A stretch of DNA of 23,680 bases from DASZGI01 sp035938995 (GTDB lineage: Bacteria > Actinomycetota > Actinomycetes > Streptomycetales > Catenulisporaceae). Shown one piece after another: positions 1-7,746 of this stretch (the stretch's first letter is position 1; each line of letters starts with the position of its first letter). The notes under the pieces are model-generated. The model saw nothing but the letters and a program-made list of their open reading frames with translations, was not told the DNA's origin and did not search any database. The stretch is taken from contig NZ_DASZGI010000419.1 in NCBI RefSeq assembly GCF_035938995.1, positions 1 through 23,680 of the forward strand, in the 5' to 3' direction. The position numbers were made by a program, and so were the translations under genes.

Positions 1-1046
1 GCGGCGAGCGCCGCGGCATGGGCTGCGAACCGTTCGGGCGGGCGGATCAGAGCGATCCTGATGAACGCCTCGCCCGCCTGGTGCGAGTGCCAATAGAGGG
101 CGCGGCCGGGCATGACCTCGATGTCGACGGCCTGGAGCGCCTGCGTCAGCCGGGTCGAGCCCATCGGGAAGGCGCGCGGCAGAGCTACCAGCGCCACACC
201 GAGCGGCCGGGAGACCACGGTGAAACCGAGCGCGCCAAGTTCGTCTTCGAGCACGCACCGGTTGCGCGCCATCGCCCGCCGGACCCGGTAGTCCCCTCCT
301 TCGAGCGCGATCGCCTCGGCGTTGATGTAGAGGTTCAGCGGCGGGACGGCGCGGGCGTGCAGGTCGGACTCGACGCGCAACGCGGCCAGCGTCCGCGGGG
401 AACGGGCCCGGACGAAGGCGAGCTTCGTGCCGCCGGTGGACCACGTCTTGCCGGTCTCCTGGACATCGATCCAGTCGAAGTCGGACAGGAACAGCTTCGA
501 GTACTGCCGGTCCTGCTGGAAGCGGCAGACCCGGTCCACCACGACCCGGCAGCCCGTGGCCTTGGCCAGGTCGGGGAGGGCGGCCAGCGCGCGCTGCGAC
601 GGGTTCCATCCCGTCGGGTTGTTGGGCAGCACCAGGAAGACCGCGTCGAGCGCGTCGACCGCGGAGAGCAGCGCGTCGTCGTTCTCCGGGAAGGGGACCG
701 GTTCGAGCCCTGCTTCGCACAGCAGCCCCGGAAGGTTGTCGAAAGCCGGCTCCGGCACGCCGATCCGCCGCACGCCCTCCTTCGCCAGATGGCGGGCCAC
801 CGCGTCGATCGCCAGGCTCGCGGTGAGGAAGAACACCGTCTCGTCCGGCCCGAACGGCTCCCCCGACACCGCGCCGTAACGCTCGAGGAAGGTGTGTTCC
901 AGTGATCTGCGGTCGGTCGCGGCCAGGCGGTTGTAGATGTCCGTCGGCAGTGAGACGGCGGGAATGAGCTCGGCGTCGCCGCTGGCGAAGTCGATCACGC
1001 AGTCGTCCATCGGCGGCCGCAGCTCGGTCGATCCAGAACTCAGCAT
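1..1046 (-). CDS. Fold-type I PLP-dependent aminotransferase, 3' end cut by window edge
   Basis: This reading frame stays open from the ATG at 1046 to the left edge of the window, giving 348 residues with no stop, so the C-terminus lies outside. It shows the aminotransferase class I/II plan: NNPTGWN at residues 142-148, an Asp at 171 in VVVDRVC where the PLP pyridine nitrogen is normally held, a candidate Schiff-base Lys200 in ETGKTW, and Arg330 in FIRIAL at the usual substrate-carboxylate position. The family moves amino groups between amino and keto acids in the cytosol; the substrate cannot be read here. The usual Tyr three residues after the PLP Asp is a Cys, which is atypical. There is no strong ribosome binding site; a second ATG at 1010 is a possible alternative start. 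It is divergent from the XRE regulator, so it may be that regulator's target. The family call is solid, the exact role unknown. Confidence 0.85.
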   Translation of the reverse strand, partial: MLSSGSTELRPPMDDCVIDFASGDAELIPAVSLPTDIYNRLAATDRRSLEHTFLERYGAVSGEPFGPDETVFFLTASLAIDAVARHLAKEGVRRIGVPEPAFDNLPGLLCEAGLEPVPFPENDDALLSAVDALDAVFLVLPNNPTGWNPSQRALAALPDLAKATGCRVVVDRVCRFQQDRQYSKLFLSDFDWIDVQETGKTWSTGGTKLAFVRARSPRTLAALRVESDLHARAVPPLNLYINAEAIALEGGDYRVRRAMARNRCVLEDELGALGFTVVSRPLGVALVALPRAFPMGSTRLTQALQAVDIEVMPGRALYWHSHQAGEAFIRIALIRPPERFAAHAAALA

Positions 1047-1307
1047 ACGAGTACCGCTCTCGCTTCGGTGATTCACAGGAGCGCCGTACTTACCGCGGAT
1101 CACGGATACGCCGCTTGTGGCGGCTTGACTACGCCAGGTTCGGCGATCGCCTTAGTTTGTCTCAGTTTCGCGCTACTCTCACCTCAGACGGTATCGGGGC
1201 CGCCAGAACGCGGCAAGGCCGTCGCTTACCCCTGATATCCGTAAGACTACTGAGACTAACTGGCCACTGCGTTGTCCAGTGGCGCGGTGGTGGCGAGGAG
1301 CATCGAC
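1047..1307. promoter_or_regulatory. Divergent promoter/operator region with nested inverted repeats
   Basis: This 261-bp gap separates two divergent genes and holds no convincing ORF. Two symmetries stand out. The first is cttac (1225-1229) with its complement gtaag (1241-1245), spaced by 11 bp. The second is a long-range pair: ttagtttgtctcagt (1152-1166) against actgagactaactgg (1249-1263), which complement at 12 of 15 positions. This is the arrangement expected of operators for a self-regulating XRE repressor that also controls the divergent aminotransferase. Promoter hexamers cannot be assigned with confidence; TACTCT at 1174-1179 is a possible -10 box toward the regulator. Confidence 0.45.
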
Positions 1308-2243
1308 ATGCCCCCAGTAGAGCGTGAAATCAAGTTCAAGGAGACCCTGCGAGACCTGCTGGAGCAGAACAGGGCGACTGTGACTCACAAAAAGCTCGGC
1401 TCGTCGATCGGCGCGAGCAGCACCACCATCTCGCACTACATCAATGGTCGGATCAAGCCGAGCTTCGACGCGCTGGTCGGCCTCGCCGCCTTCTTCAACG
1501 TGACCCTCGACTACCTGGTCTTCGGCGAGCGGACGAGCACGCAGGAGGTGGAGGACACGCAGAGCGTGCGCGCCGAGGTGGCCCGCGCACTGGCGGAGTC
1601 GAACGGCTACCAGGGCCGTCAGCGGGATCTGATCCTCCGGGTGACCCGGCGGTTGGCGTCAGAGGTCGAGCGGGTCGCCGCGGATCTGATGGTGGATCCG
1701 GAGAACTTCGGCCCCGCGGGCTTCCTCACCGACTCCGAGGCCATGGCGATCGAGACCTGTTCGCACACCACGAAGGTCATGATCCGCACCGCGCCGGCCG
1801 ACGTGGTCGTCGACGACGCCGGCAACGTCTCGCTGGGCACTTACTTCCCGACCCTGGTCGACAATCTGCGGGCGGGGCGGGCCTATCAGTTCATCTTCTA
1901 CGGCAAGCGGGCCAAGTTCACCCCGATCGTCCAGGCGTATCGCGACCTGCTCGGCCGCGCCGACATCGTGCCCGGCGGCGTCCACGGGAATCTGGAGTTC
2001 CGGGTGCTCGACGCGGAACTGCCGATCGCCGCGGTGATCCACGAGATCGACACCGCGCAGTTCGAGCGGCGCGAACCGGTGCTCTGGGAGCGGTTCCGGG
2101 ACAGCGGGATCTTCGGCGGAACACTCGTCTATATGGCGATGCGGCATCAGGAAGCGCTCGGCGGAGTCGTGCTCTACGACACCTACTACGACTCGGCGCT
2201 GCGCATGTTCAAGCGGGACTGGGAAGCCGCCCGCCCGCTCTAG
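1308..2243 (+). CDS. XRE-family transcriptional regulator with a C-terminal domain of unknown type
   Basis: This is a 311-residue cytosolic DNA-binding protein. The N-terminal 75 residues form an XRE/Cro-type helix-turn-helix; the recognition region reads GASSTTISHYINGRIKPS and is followed by the usual LAAFFNVTLDYLVFG ending. The remaining 230 residues do not match any ligand-binding family I can name; they look like a mixed alpha/beta sensor region with many aromatic residues near the end (VVLYDTYYDSALRMF). I chose the ATG at 1308 because gaggag lies 7 bases upstream (1295-1300); the frame is open back to a TTG at 1272, which has no such site. It is divergent from the aminotransferase, with inverted repeats between them, suggesting autoregulation and control of the neighbour. 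It converges on meaB across a 43-bp gap. The ligand is unknown. Confidence 0.88.
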   Translation: MPPVEREIKFKETLRDLLEQNRATVTHKKLGSSIGASSTTISHYINGRIKPSFDALVGLAAFFNVTLDYLVFGERTSTQEVEDTQSVRAEVARALAESNGYQGRQRDLILRVTRRLASEVERVAADLMVDPENFGPAGFLTDSEAMAIETCSHTTKVMIRTAPADVVVDDAGNVSLGTYFPTLVDNLRAGRAYQFIFYGKRAKFTPIVQAYRDLLGRADIVPGGVHGNLEFRVLDAELPIAAVIHEIDTAQFERREPVLWERFRDSGIFGGTLVYMAMRHQEALGGVVLYDTYYDSALRMFKRDWEAARPL

Positions 2244-2286
2244 GGCGAATCAGGCCCCGGTCACCGTCGAAGAGTGCGGATTCGGA

Positions 2287-3231
2287 TTAGGCGTGCTCGA
2301 CGAGTTGGTCGGCGGCGGCGAACGGATCGATCTCCCCGGCGACGACGGCGTCGGCGAGCGCGGACAGCCGGGAGTCGCCGTGCAGGTCTCCGAACCTTCT
2401 GCGCAGCACGGCCACCGCGATGGCCTCGATCTCCGCGGCGGCGCGGGCCTTGCGGCGGCCGGCCAGCTTGCCGGTCTCGCCGAGCCACGCCCGGTGCTTC
2501 TCCAGCGCCTCCACCACTTCGCCGATGCCCTCGCCCCTCGCCGCGACGGTCTTGATGATCGGAGGGCGCCAGGCTCCCGGCTCCCGGCGCTCCCCCAGGG
2601 CGAGCATGTGGTTGAGCTCCCGGGCGGTCGCGTCGGCGCCGTCCCGGTCGGCCTTGTTGACCACGAACACGTCGCCGATCTCGAGGATCCCGGCTTTCGC
2701 CGCCTGGATCCCGTCACCCATGCCGGGAGCGAGCAGGACCACCGCGGTGTCGGCGGCCTCGGCGACCTCGACCTCTGACTGCCCGACACCGACCGTCTCG
2801 ACGAGCACGATGTCGCAGCCTGCTGCGTCAAGGACCCGCAGCGCCTGCGGAGTCGCCGCGGACAGGCCGCCGAGATGGCCGCGCGAGGCCATCGACCGGA
2901 TGTAGACCTCCGGGTCCGTCGCATGGTCCTGCATCCGCACCCGGTCGCCGAGCAGCGCGCCACCGGAGAAGGGCGAGGACGGGTCGACCGCGAGCACGCC
3001 GATCCGCTTGCCGCGGGCGCGGTACTCGGTGACCAGTGCGTTGGTGGAGGTCGACTTCCCCACTCCGGGCGCGCCGGTCAGCCCGACGATGTAGGCGTTG
3101 CCGCAGTACGGCGCCAGCGCCGCCATCGCCTCGCGCAGCAGCGGCGAGCCGTCCTCGACGAGCGAGATCAGCCGGGCCACCGCGCGCGGGTCGCCCCGCC
3201 GCGCGCGCTCGACCAGAGTGGGGACGTCCAT
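2287..3231 (-). CDS. meaB: MeaB-type GTPase, chaperone of methylmalonyl-CoA mutase
   Basis: This 314-residue G3E-family P-loop GTPase protects and reloads adenosylcobalamin-dependent methylmalonyl-CoA mutase (family also called ArgK/MeaB). Visible motifs are the Walker A GAPGVGKST at residues 53-61, the AVDPSSPFSGGALLGDRVRM segment at 81-100, the switch region ETVGVGQSE at 145-153, and the guanine-specificity NKAD at 192-195. The C-terminal helical part matches the family's dimerisation arm. The frame runs open further upstream, but the ATG at 3231 starts the conserved protein and has agga about 9 bases before it. Its start lies 20 bp after the thiolase stop on the same strand, so the two are almost certainly cotranscribed. 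The mutase it serves is not in this window. Confidence 0.94.
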   Translation of the reverse strand: MDVPTLVERARRGDPRAVARLISLVEDGSPLLREAMAALAPYCGNAYIVGLTGAPGVGKSTSTNALVTEYRARGKRIGVLAVDPSSPFSGGALLGDRVRMQDHATDPEVYIRSMASRGHLGGLSAATPQALRVLDAAGCDIVLVETVGVGQSEVEVAEAADTAVVLLAPGMGDGIQAAKAGILEIGDVFVVNKADRDGADATARELNHMLALGERREPGAWRPPIIKTVAARGEGIGEVVEALEKHRAWLGETGKLAGRRKARAAAEIEAIAVAVLRRRFGDLHGDSRLSALADAVVAGEIDPFAAADQLVEHA

Positions 3232-3251
3232 TCGGCGGATCCTATCGACTG

Positions 3252-4439
3252 CTACCGGCCGGGAACGGTGACGATCAGCGCGTCGCCTTGGCCGCCGCCG
3301 CCGCACAGCCCGGCCGCGCCCCGGCCGCCGCCGCGCCGCTGGAGCTCCAGCGCCAGGTGCAGTACCAGCCGGGCGCCGGACATGCCGATCGGGTGGCCGA
3401 GGGCGATCGCGCCGCCGTTGATGTTGACGATCTCCTCGCTCACCCCGAGGTCGCGGGTCGACTGGATGCCGACGGCGGCGAATGCCTCGTTGATCTCGAT
3501 CAGGTCGAGGTCGCCGACCTGGAGCCCGGCCTTGTGCAGCGCGGCCTTGATCGCGTTCGAGGGCTGCGAGTGCAGCGAGTTGTCCGGACCGGCCACGATG
3601 CCGTGCGCGCCGATCTCGGCCAACCATGGCAGGCGCTGGGCCTCCGCCCGCTCCTTGGACATGACGACCACCGCGGCCGCGCCGTCGGAGATCGGCGAGG
3701 CGTTGCCCGCGGTGATGGTGCCGTCGGCGGTGAACGCGGGGCGCAGCTTCGCCAGGCCCTCGGCGGTGGTGTCCCCGCGCACGCCCTCGTCCTCGCTGAC
3801 CACGACCGGGTCGCCCTTGCGCTGCGGGATCTCGATCGGAGCGATCTCGGAGTCGAAGATGCCGTTCTTCTGCGCGGCGGCGGCCCGCTGCTGGGACTGC
3901 GCGGCGAACGCGTCCTGCTCCGCGCGGCTGATCCCGAGCCGGCCGACGTGCCGCTCGGTGGACTCACCCATCGGGATGTGGTCGAAGGCGTCGGTCAGGC
4001 CGTCGAGCGCCATCGCGTCCAGGACCTCGAACGCGCCGTACTTGTACCCCTGGCGGGACTTGGGCAGCAGATGCGGGGCGTTGGTCATCGACTCCTGGCC
4101 GCCGGCCACCACGACCTCGACCTCCCCGGCCCGGATCAGCTGGTCGGCCAGGGCGATCGCGTCGAGCCCGGAGAGGCAGACCTTGTTGATCGACAGGGCG
4201 GGCACGGACATCGGGATTCCGGCCTTGACGGCGGCCTGGCGCGCCGGGATCTGCCCGGCCCCGGCCTGGAGCACCTGGCCCATGATCACGTAGTCGACCT
4301 GGTCGGCTCCCACGCCGGCCCGGTCCAGGGCGGCCTTGATGGCGAAGCCGCCGAGATCCGCGCCGCTGAACGGGGTCAGCGCGCCGAGCAGCCGGCCCAT
4401 CGGTGTGCGGGCTCCGGCGACGATGACAGAGCTACCCAT
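3252..4439 (-). CDS. Acetyl-CoA C-acetyltransferase (thiolase)
   Basis: This 395-residue thiolase has the size of a biosynthetic (thiolase II) enzyme, which condenses two acetyl-CoA to acetoacetyl-CoA or runs the reverse cleavage. The catalytic nucleophile is Cys88 in NKVCLSG. The NEAFA motif, the GGAIALGHPIGMSGAR motif with the active-site His, and the C-terminal acid/base Cys in GLCGGGGQGDAL are all present. The start has a strong aggagg site 10 bases upstream (4449-4454). It is the first gene of a thiolase-meaB operon, divergent from methylmalonyl-CoA epimerase. This context suggests feeding acetoacetyl-CoA into the crotonyl/ethylmalonyl-CoA route, with the dehydrogenase and Ccr encoded further along. 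A role in beta-oxidation or ketone-body use cannot be excluded. Confidence 0.94.
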   Translation of the reverse strand: MGSSVIVAGARTPMGRLLGALTPFSGADLGGFAIKAALDRAGVGADQVDYVIMGQVLQAGAGQIPARQAAVKAGIPMSVPALSINKVCLSGLDAIALADQLIRAGEVEVVVAGGQESMTNAPHLLPKSRQGYKYGAFEVLDAMALDGLTDAFDHIPMGESTERHVGRLGISRAEQDAFAAQSQQRAAAAQKNGIFDSEIAPIEIPQRKGDPVVVSEDEGVRGDTTAEGLAKLRPAFTADGTITAGNASPISDGAAAVVVMSKERAEAQRLPWLAEIGAHGIVAGPDNSLHSQPSNAIKAALHKAGLQVGDLDLIEINEAFAAVGIQSTRDLGVSEEIVNINGGAIALGHPIGMSGARLVLHLALELQRRGGGRGAAGLCGGGGQGDALIVTVPGR

Positions 4440-4499
4440 GATCGCTACGCCTCCTGAAGATGGCGGTCGTTGTCGTCTTCGACACTATCCACAATTCAG

Positions 4500-4513
4500 C
4501 TACCCGCCAGTAG
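4500..4513. promoter_or_regulatory. Candidate operator, copy 1 of a motif seen at three acyl-CoA gene promoters
   Basis: The 14 bases ctacccgccagtag sit in the gap between divergent thiolase and epimerase genes. The outer arms CTAC/GTAG are perfectly symmetric. Compared with the site in front of ccr (7584-7597) it matches at 10 of 14 positions, with two further identical bases (g, g) just to the right in the mce site and one (g) in the ccr site. The symmetric form would be CTACTGnnCAGTAG. This is an inference by eye; no regulator is assigned. Confidence 0.4.
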
Positions 4514-4614
4514 GGTCTGGGATTGTCGGATGCGCCACAGTCGGGTTGCCCGCGCGCCACCGTCCCACCAGTCTCGCCTGAGCAGCACGAGCTTCGCTAA
4601 ATCCGGGAGGCCCC

Positions 4615-5064
4615 ATGATCACCAGGATCGACCACGTCGGCATCGCCTGCCGGAACCTCGAGGAGAGCATCGAGTTCTACCGCGTCACCTTCGGCTTCGA
4701 GGTCTACCACACCGAGGTCAACGAGCAGCAGGGCGTGCGCGAGGCGATGCTGCGGATCAACGGCACCGACGACGGCGGCTCGTCCTACCTCCAGCTGCTC
4801 GAGCCGATCCGCGAGGACTCGCCGATCGCGAAGTTCCTGGAGAAGAACGGCGAGGGCGTGCACCACGTCGCGTTCGGCACGGCGGACGTGGTCGGGGAAA
4901 CGCAGGCGGCGGTGGACGCCGGAGTGCGGGCGCTCTACCCCGAGCCGCGCCACGGCACCTTCGGCTCCTCGATCAACTTCCTGCACCCGAAGGACTGCCA
5001 CGGAATCCTGACCGAACTGGTGCAGGCGCCGGACGCGGGGTCGCATGGCGCCGACAGGCACTGA
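4615..5064 (+). CDS. mce: Methylmalonyl-CoA epimerase
   Basis: This 149-residue vicinal-oxygen-chelate enzyme interconverts (2R)- and (2S)-methylmalonyl-CoA; homologues in the ethylmalonyl-CoA pathway also act on ethylmalonyl-CoA. The metal ligands expected for the family are visible: His7 in IDHVGIA, Gln60 in YLQLLEP, His84 in VHHVAF and Glu134 in ILTELV. Length is normal for the family. The ATG follows a gggagg site by only 4 bases (4605-4610). It is divergent from the thiolase-meaB operon, whose MeaB serves the mutase that consumes its product. The final residues (SHGADRH) are not conserved family sequence as far as I can tell. Confidence 0.95.
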   Translation: MITRIDHVGIACRNLEESIEFYRVTFGFEVYHTEVNEQQGVREAMLRINGTDDGGSSYLQLLEPIREDSPIAKFLEKNGEGVHHVAFGTADVVGETQAAVDAGVRALYPEPRHGTFGSSINFLHPKDCHGILTELVQAPDAGSHGADRH

Positions 5065-5072
5065 GATCTGGG

Positions 5073-5108
5073 CCCGCTCGTCGTAGATGGCCCGCTCCTC
5101 GTAGATGG
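5073..5108. repeat. Two adjacent 18-bp direct repeats
   Basis: cccgctcgtcgtagatgg (5073-5090) is followed without a gap by cccgctcctcgtagatgg (5091-5108), differing at one base. The pair lies in the 109-bp gap between the epimerase stop and the likely helicase start. It could be a replication-slippage duplication or a doubled protein-binding site. No palindrome is visible within the unit. Confidence 0.85.
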
Positions 5109-5173
5109 ACTGTGTGCTTCTCCGGATACACTGTTCGGTCCCCCTTTGGCGGTCGACTCTCGGAGGTCCTGCC

Positions 5174-7291
5174 TTGCCACAGTCCGCGACGAGCACCGCG
5201 GCGCCCGACCGCGCGAGCCGTGCCGAGATGGACGCCGAGCAGCGGCACGTCGACCGGGTGTACGAACGGCTCGAGGTGATGCGCGGGCACGCGCGCGCAT
5301 ACGAGGCCGAGGGGCACCGGCGGGCGCTGTTCGGCAACGAGGGCGGGCTGGTCGAGCGGGACGCGATCGTCTATCAGGCCTCGGTCTGGCTGGCCCGGCT
5401 CGACGCGCAGGAGGAGGGGCTGGTCTTCGGCCGGCTCGACTTCGAGGACGGCGAGGCGCGGCACATCGGCCGGATCGGCGTGCGGGACGAGGACTACGAG
5501 CCGCTGGTGGTCGACTGGCGGGCGCCCGCCGCCGCGGCGTTCTACCAGGCCACCCCGGCCGACCGGCGCGAGGTGGTGCGCCGCCGCACCATCCGCTGCG
5601 TCGGGCCCAGCGTCACCCGCCTGGACGACGACCTGCTGGAGCCGGAGCTGGCCGAGCGGCTCGGCCTGACCGTGGTCGGGGACGGCGCGCTGATGGCGGC
5701 CCTGACCCGCAAGCGCGGCACCACGATGCACGACATCGTGGCGACCATCCAGAAGGAGCAGGACCTGGCGGTGCGCTCGCCCGCCGACGGCGCGACGATC
5801 ATCACCGGCGGCCCGGGCACCGGCAAGACCGCGGTCGCCCTGCACCGCGCCGCCTATCTGCTGTTCAACGAGCGCAAGCGGTTCGAGGCGGGCGGGGTGC
5901 TGATCGTCGGCCCGTCGCCGGTCTTCACCGCGTACATCGAGCAGGTGCTCCCCTCGCTCGGCGAGCACACGGCCGCGCTGCGCTCGCTCGGCGAGTTGGT
6001 CGACGGGGTGCGGGCGACCCGGCATGACCCGGCCCGGCTCGCCGCGCTCAAGGGCTCGACCGCCCTGCTGCCCGTGCTCGGCCGGGCGGTGCGCGCGACG
6101 CCGCCGGACACCCCGCGCGCATTCCGAACCACCTATCACGGCCACGTCATCCAGCTCGACGGGGGCCGTCTCGACGCGCTGCGCCGCGCCGTCCTGAACC
6201 GCAACCCGCATCCCAACGCCGCTCGCGCCACTGCCGAGACCGCGCTGGTCGAGGCGGCCTGGGAGCGGCTGCCCGTGGAGCTGCGCGAGCGGCGCCGCAC
6301 CGAGCGGTCGATCTTCGACCGGGACCTGCGCGACCGGACCGACTTCGAGCTCTTCGTCGAGGAGTGGTGGCCGTACCGGAACGCCCTTGACGTGTTGCGC
6401 TCCTGCGCCGATCCGGCGGCCCTGTCCGGGTACGCGCACGGCCGGCTCACCCCCGAGCAGATCGAGCAGCTGGCGGCGTCGTGGCGCGACGCGGACGAGA
6501 CGGGGCCGAGCGTCGAGGACGTGCCGCTGGTCGACGAGCTCGCGCAGCTGCTCGGTGTCCCGCCGGCGCCCGAGGTGGAGGAAGAAGACCCCTTCGAAGG
6601 CACCGGTGTCACCGAGCTGTCGTCCTGGGCCGAGCGGACCGGGAGCGGCGCCCGGCGTGAGCGGGTGCGCGAGGCGTATGCGCACGTGATCGTGGACGAG
6701 GCCCAGGACCTGTCGCCGATGCAGTGGCGGGTGGTCGGGCGCCTTGGACGGCGGGCGTCGTGGACGATCGTCGGCGACCCGGTCCAGTCCGCCTGGCCGG
6801 ATCCGCGCGAGTCGGCCGAGGCGATGGACGCAGCGCTCGGCGACCGCGCCCGGCACGTGCACGAGCTGCGCACCAACTACCGCAACTCGGCGGAGATCTT
6901 CGAGTACGCGTCCCGGTACGCGCGCAAGGCCGCGCCGGATGCCGTGCTGCCCGACGCCGTGCGCTCCACCGGGTTCGCGCCGGAGGAGCGCACGGACCTG
7001 GCCGGAGCCGTGGACGACGCGCTCGCGGCGGTGGAGGGCACGGTCGGAGTGATCGCGGCGCTCGGCGCGCGCGAACGGGTCGCCGCGCTGCTGGCCGACC
7101 GGGTGGAGCGAGCCGACGGACGGCTGATCGTGGTGAACGCCTTGGACGCCAAGGGCCTGGAGTACGACGCGGCGGTGGTCGTGGACCCGGATGCGATCGA
7201 GGGCGAGTCGCCGGCCGGCACGCGCACCCTCTACGTGGCCCTGACGCGGGCGACGCAGCGTCTCTACGTGGTGGGCGCTATTCCTGCGTGA
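5174..7291 (+). CDS. HelD/HelR-like UvrD-family helicase, RNA polymerase-associated
   Basis: This roughly 705-residue superfamily 1 ATPase has the HelD layout. An N-terminal coiled coil (AEMDAEQRHVDRVYERLEVMR) enters the polymerase secondary channel in characterised family members. Walker A GGPGTGKT lies at residues 212-219, followed by ALHRAAYLL. Walker B with DEAQD is at 508-512, then GDPVQSAW, ELRTNYRNS, and motifs V-VI in NALDAKGLEYDAAVVVDPDAIEG and LYVALTRATQRL. HelD proteins release stalled RNA polymerase; actinobacterial HelR also displaces rifamycin. I chose the TTG at 5174 because ggagg ends 7 bases before it (5162-5166). The frame is open to 5105, but that stretch has no upstream site and reads like intergenic sequence. 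I see no obvious rifamycin-associated palindrome upstream. The role in this neighbourhood is unclear. Confidence 0.88.
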   Translation: MPQSATSTAAPDRASRAEMDAEQRHVDRVYERLEVMRGHARAYEAEGHRRALFGNEGGLVERDAIVYQASVWLARLDAQEEGLVFGRLDFEDGEARHIGRIGVRDEDYEPLVVDWRAPAAAAFYQATPADRREVVRRRTIRCVGPSVTRLDDDLLEPELAERLGLTVVGDGALMAALTRKRGTTMHDIVATIQKEQDLAVRSPADGATIITGGPGTGKTAVALHRAAYLLFNERKRFEAGGVLIVGPSPVFTAYIEQVLPSLGEHTAALRSLGELVDGVRATRHDPARLAALKGSTALLPVLGRAVRATPPDTPRAFRTTYHGHVIQLDGGRLDALRRAVLNRNPHPNAARATAETALVEAAWERLPVELRERRRTERSIFDRDLRDRTDFELFVEEWWPYRNALDVLRSCADPAALSGYAHGRLTPEQIEQLAASWRDADETGPSVEDVPLVDELAQLLGVPPAPEVEEEDPFEGTGVTELSSWAERTGSGARRERVREAYAHVIVDEAQDLSPMQWRVVGRLGRRASWTIVGDPVQSAWPDPRESAEAMDAALGDRARHVHELRTNYRNSAEIFEYASRYARKAAPDAVLPDAVRSTGFAPEERTDLAGAVDDALAAVEGTVGVIAALGARERVAALLADRVERADGRLIVVNALDAKGLEYDAAVVVDPDAIEGESPAGTRTLYVALTRATQRLYVVGAIPA

Positions 7292-7562
7292 CCGGCCCGA
7301 CCGGCCTGGCCGGCGGCCTCGCGGGCCGGACCCCCTGCCGTCCGCCCCGCGGTGCCGCCTGTGCTCGTGCCAGCCACCGCGTCGCCGTCTGGGCGAGCCA
7401 GTCCGTGGAAGCGGCCGGAGGCTGCGGTTCGCCCGCGGAGACGGTCCGGCGGCGGATCCGGTTGAGCACGAATACGTTGAAGAGGTGCAGCGCGCCCAGC
7501 ACGAGCAGGACCGTGCCGAACTTGTGGCCACCCCGGAAATGTGATGTGCGACACCTGGCCAA
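7278..7562 (-). CDS. Possible small single-pass membrane protein
   Basis: This 94-residue frame holds one convincing hydrophobic span, GTVLLVLGALHLFNVFVL at about residues 17-34, followed immediately by the basic stretch NRIRRR, as expected for an inner-membrane anchor with a cytoplasmic tail. The tail contains a potential helix (TDWLAQTATRWLARAQ) and a proline/arginine-rich end. From residue 14 on, third codon positions are nearly all G or C, as in real genes here. Against it: the only start in frame is a TTG at 7562 without a visible ribosome binding site, and the end overlaps the last bases of the helicase gene on the other strand by 14 bp. It is divergent from ccr and could share its promoter region. 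I do not recognise the family. Confidence 0.4.
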   Translation of the reverse strand: MARCRTSHFRGGHKFGTVLLVLGALHLFNVFVLNRIRRRTVSAGEPQPPAASTDWLAQTATRWLARAQAAPRGGRQGVRPARPPARPVGPVTQE

Positions 7563-7746
7563 ACGGTCCGCGCGGCGGCATAGTTACTGGGCAGTAGGTA
7601 TCCGCGGCCGATGCTCTCGCGGCAGCTCCAACGAAGTTGTCGCACCATGGTTGTCGGCTGATATCCATCCGTGGTCGACGTCGCCGAGCGGTTCGAACGG
7701 CCCGGACCTGCGCTCAAAGCGACCATCCGCCTGGAGGCCGACCTCG
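7563..7746. promoter_or_regulatory. Upstream region of crotonyl-CoA carboxylase/reductase
   Basis: This 184-bp non-coding stretch lies in front of ccr. It has lower third-position bias than the flanking genes and contains the palindromic site described separately at 7584-7597. That site is 149 bases upstream of the ATG, implying either a long 5' leader or a second promoter nearer the gene. I could not assign -10 and -35 boxes with confidence. Confidence 0.4.
7584..7597. promoter_or_regulatory. Candidate operator, copy 2 of the shared motif, upstream of ccr
   Basis: The 14 bases ttactgggcagtag contain the inverted repeat TACTG-gg-CAGTA. The same pattern occurs upstream of the dehydrogenase (ttactgacgagtat, 22219-22232) and between thiolase and epimerase (4500-4513). 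A 12- to 16-bp dyad is typical of TetR-type operators, but no such regulator is encoded in this window. Confidence 0.45.

Noticed and set aside
2244..2286. Bidirectional terminator between the XRE gene and meaB
   Set aside because: The only complement found is a 6-bp pair, cgaatc (2246-2251) and gattcg (2279-2284), with a 27-base loop, too weak to call.
5065..5173. Rifamycin-associated element upstream of the helicase
   Set aside because: Reading the gap by eye I found only the 18-bp direct repeat and no matching inverted repeat.
4973..7726. A 917-codon open frame on the minus strand opposite the helicase
   Set aside because: It is the antisense of a gene with clear HelD motifs. Its composition is Arg/Gly/Pro-rich as expected for a shadow frame in GC-rich DNA, and no domain is recognisable.
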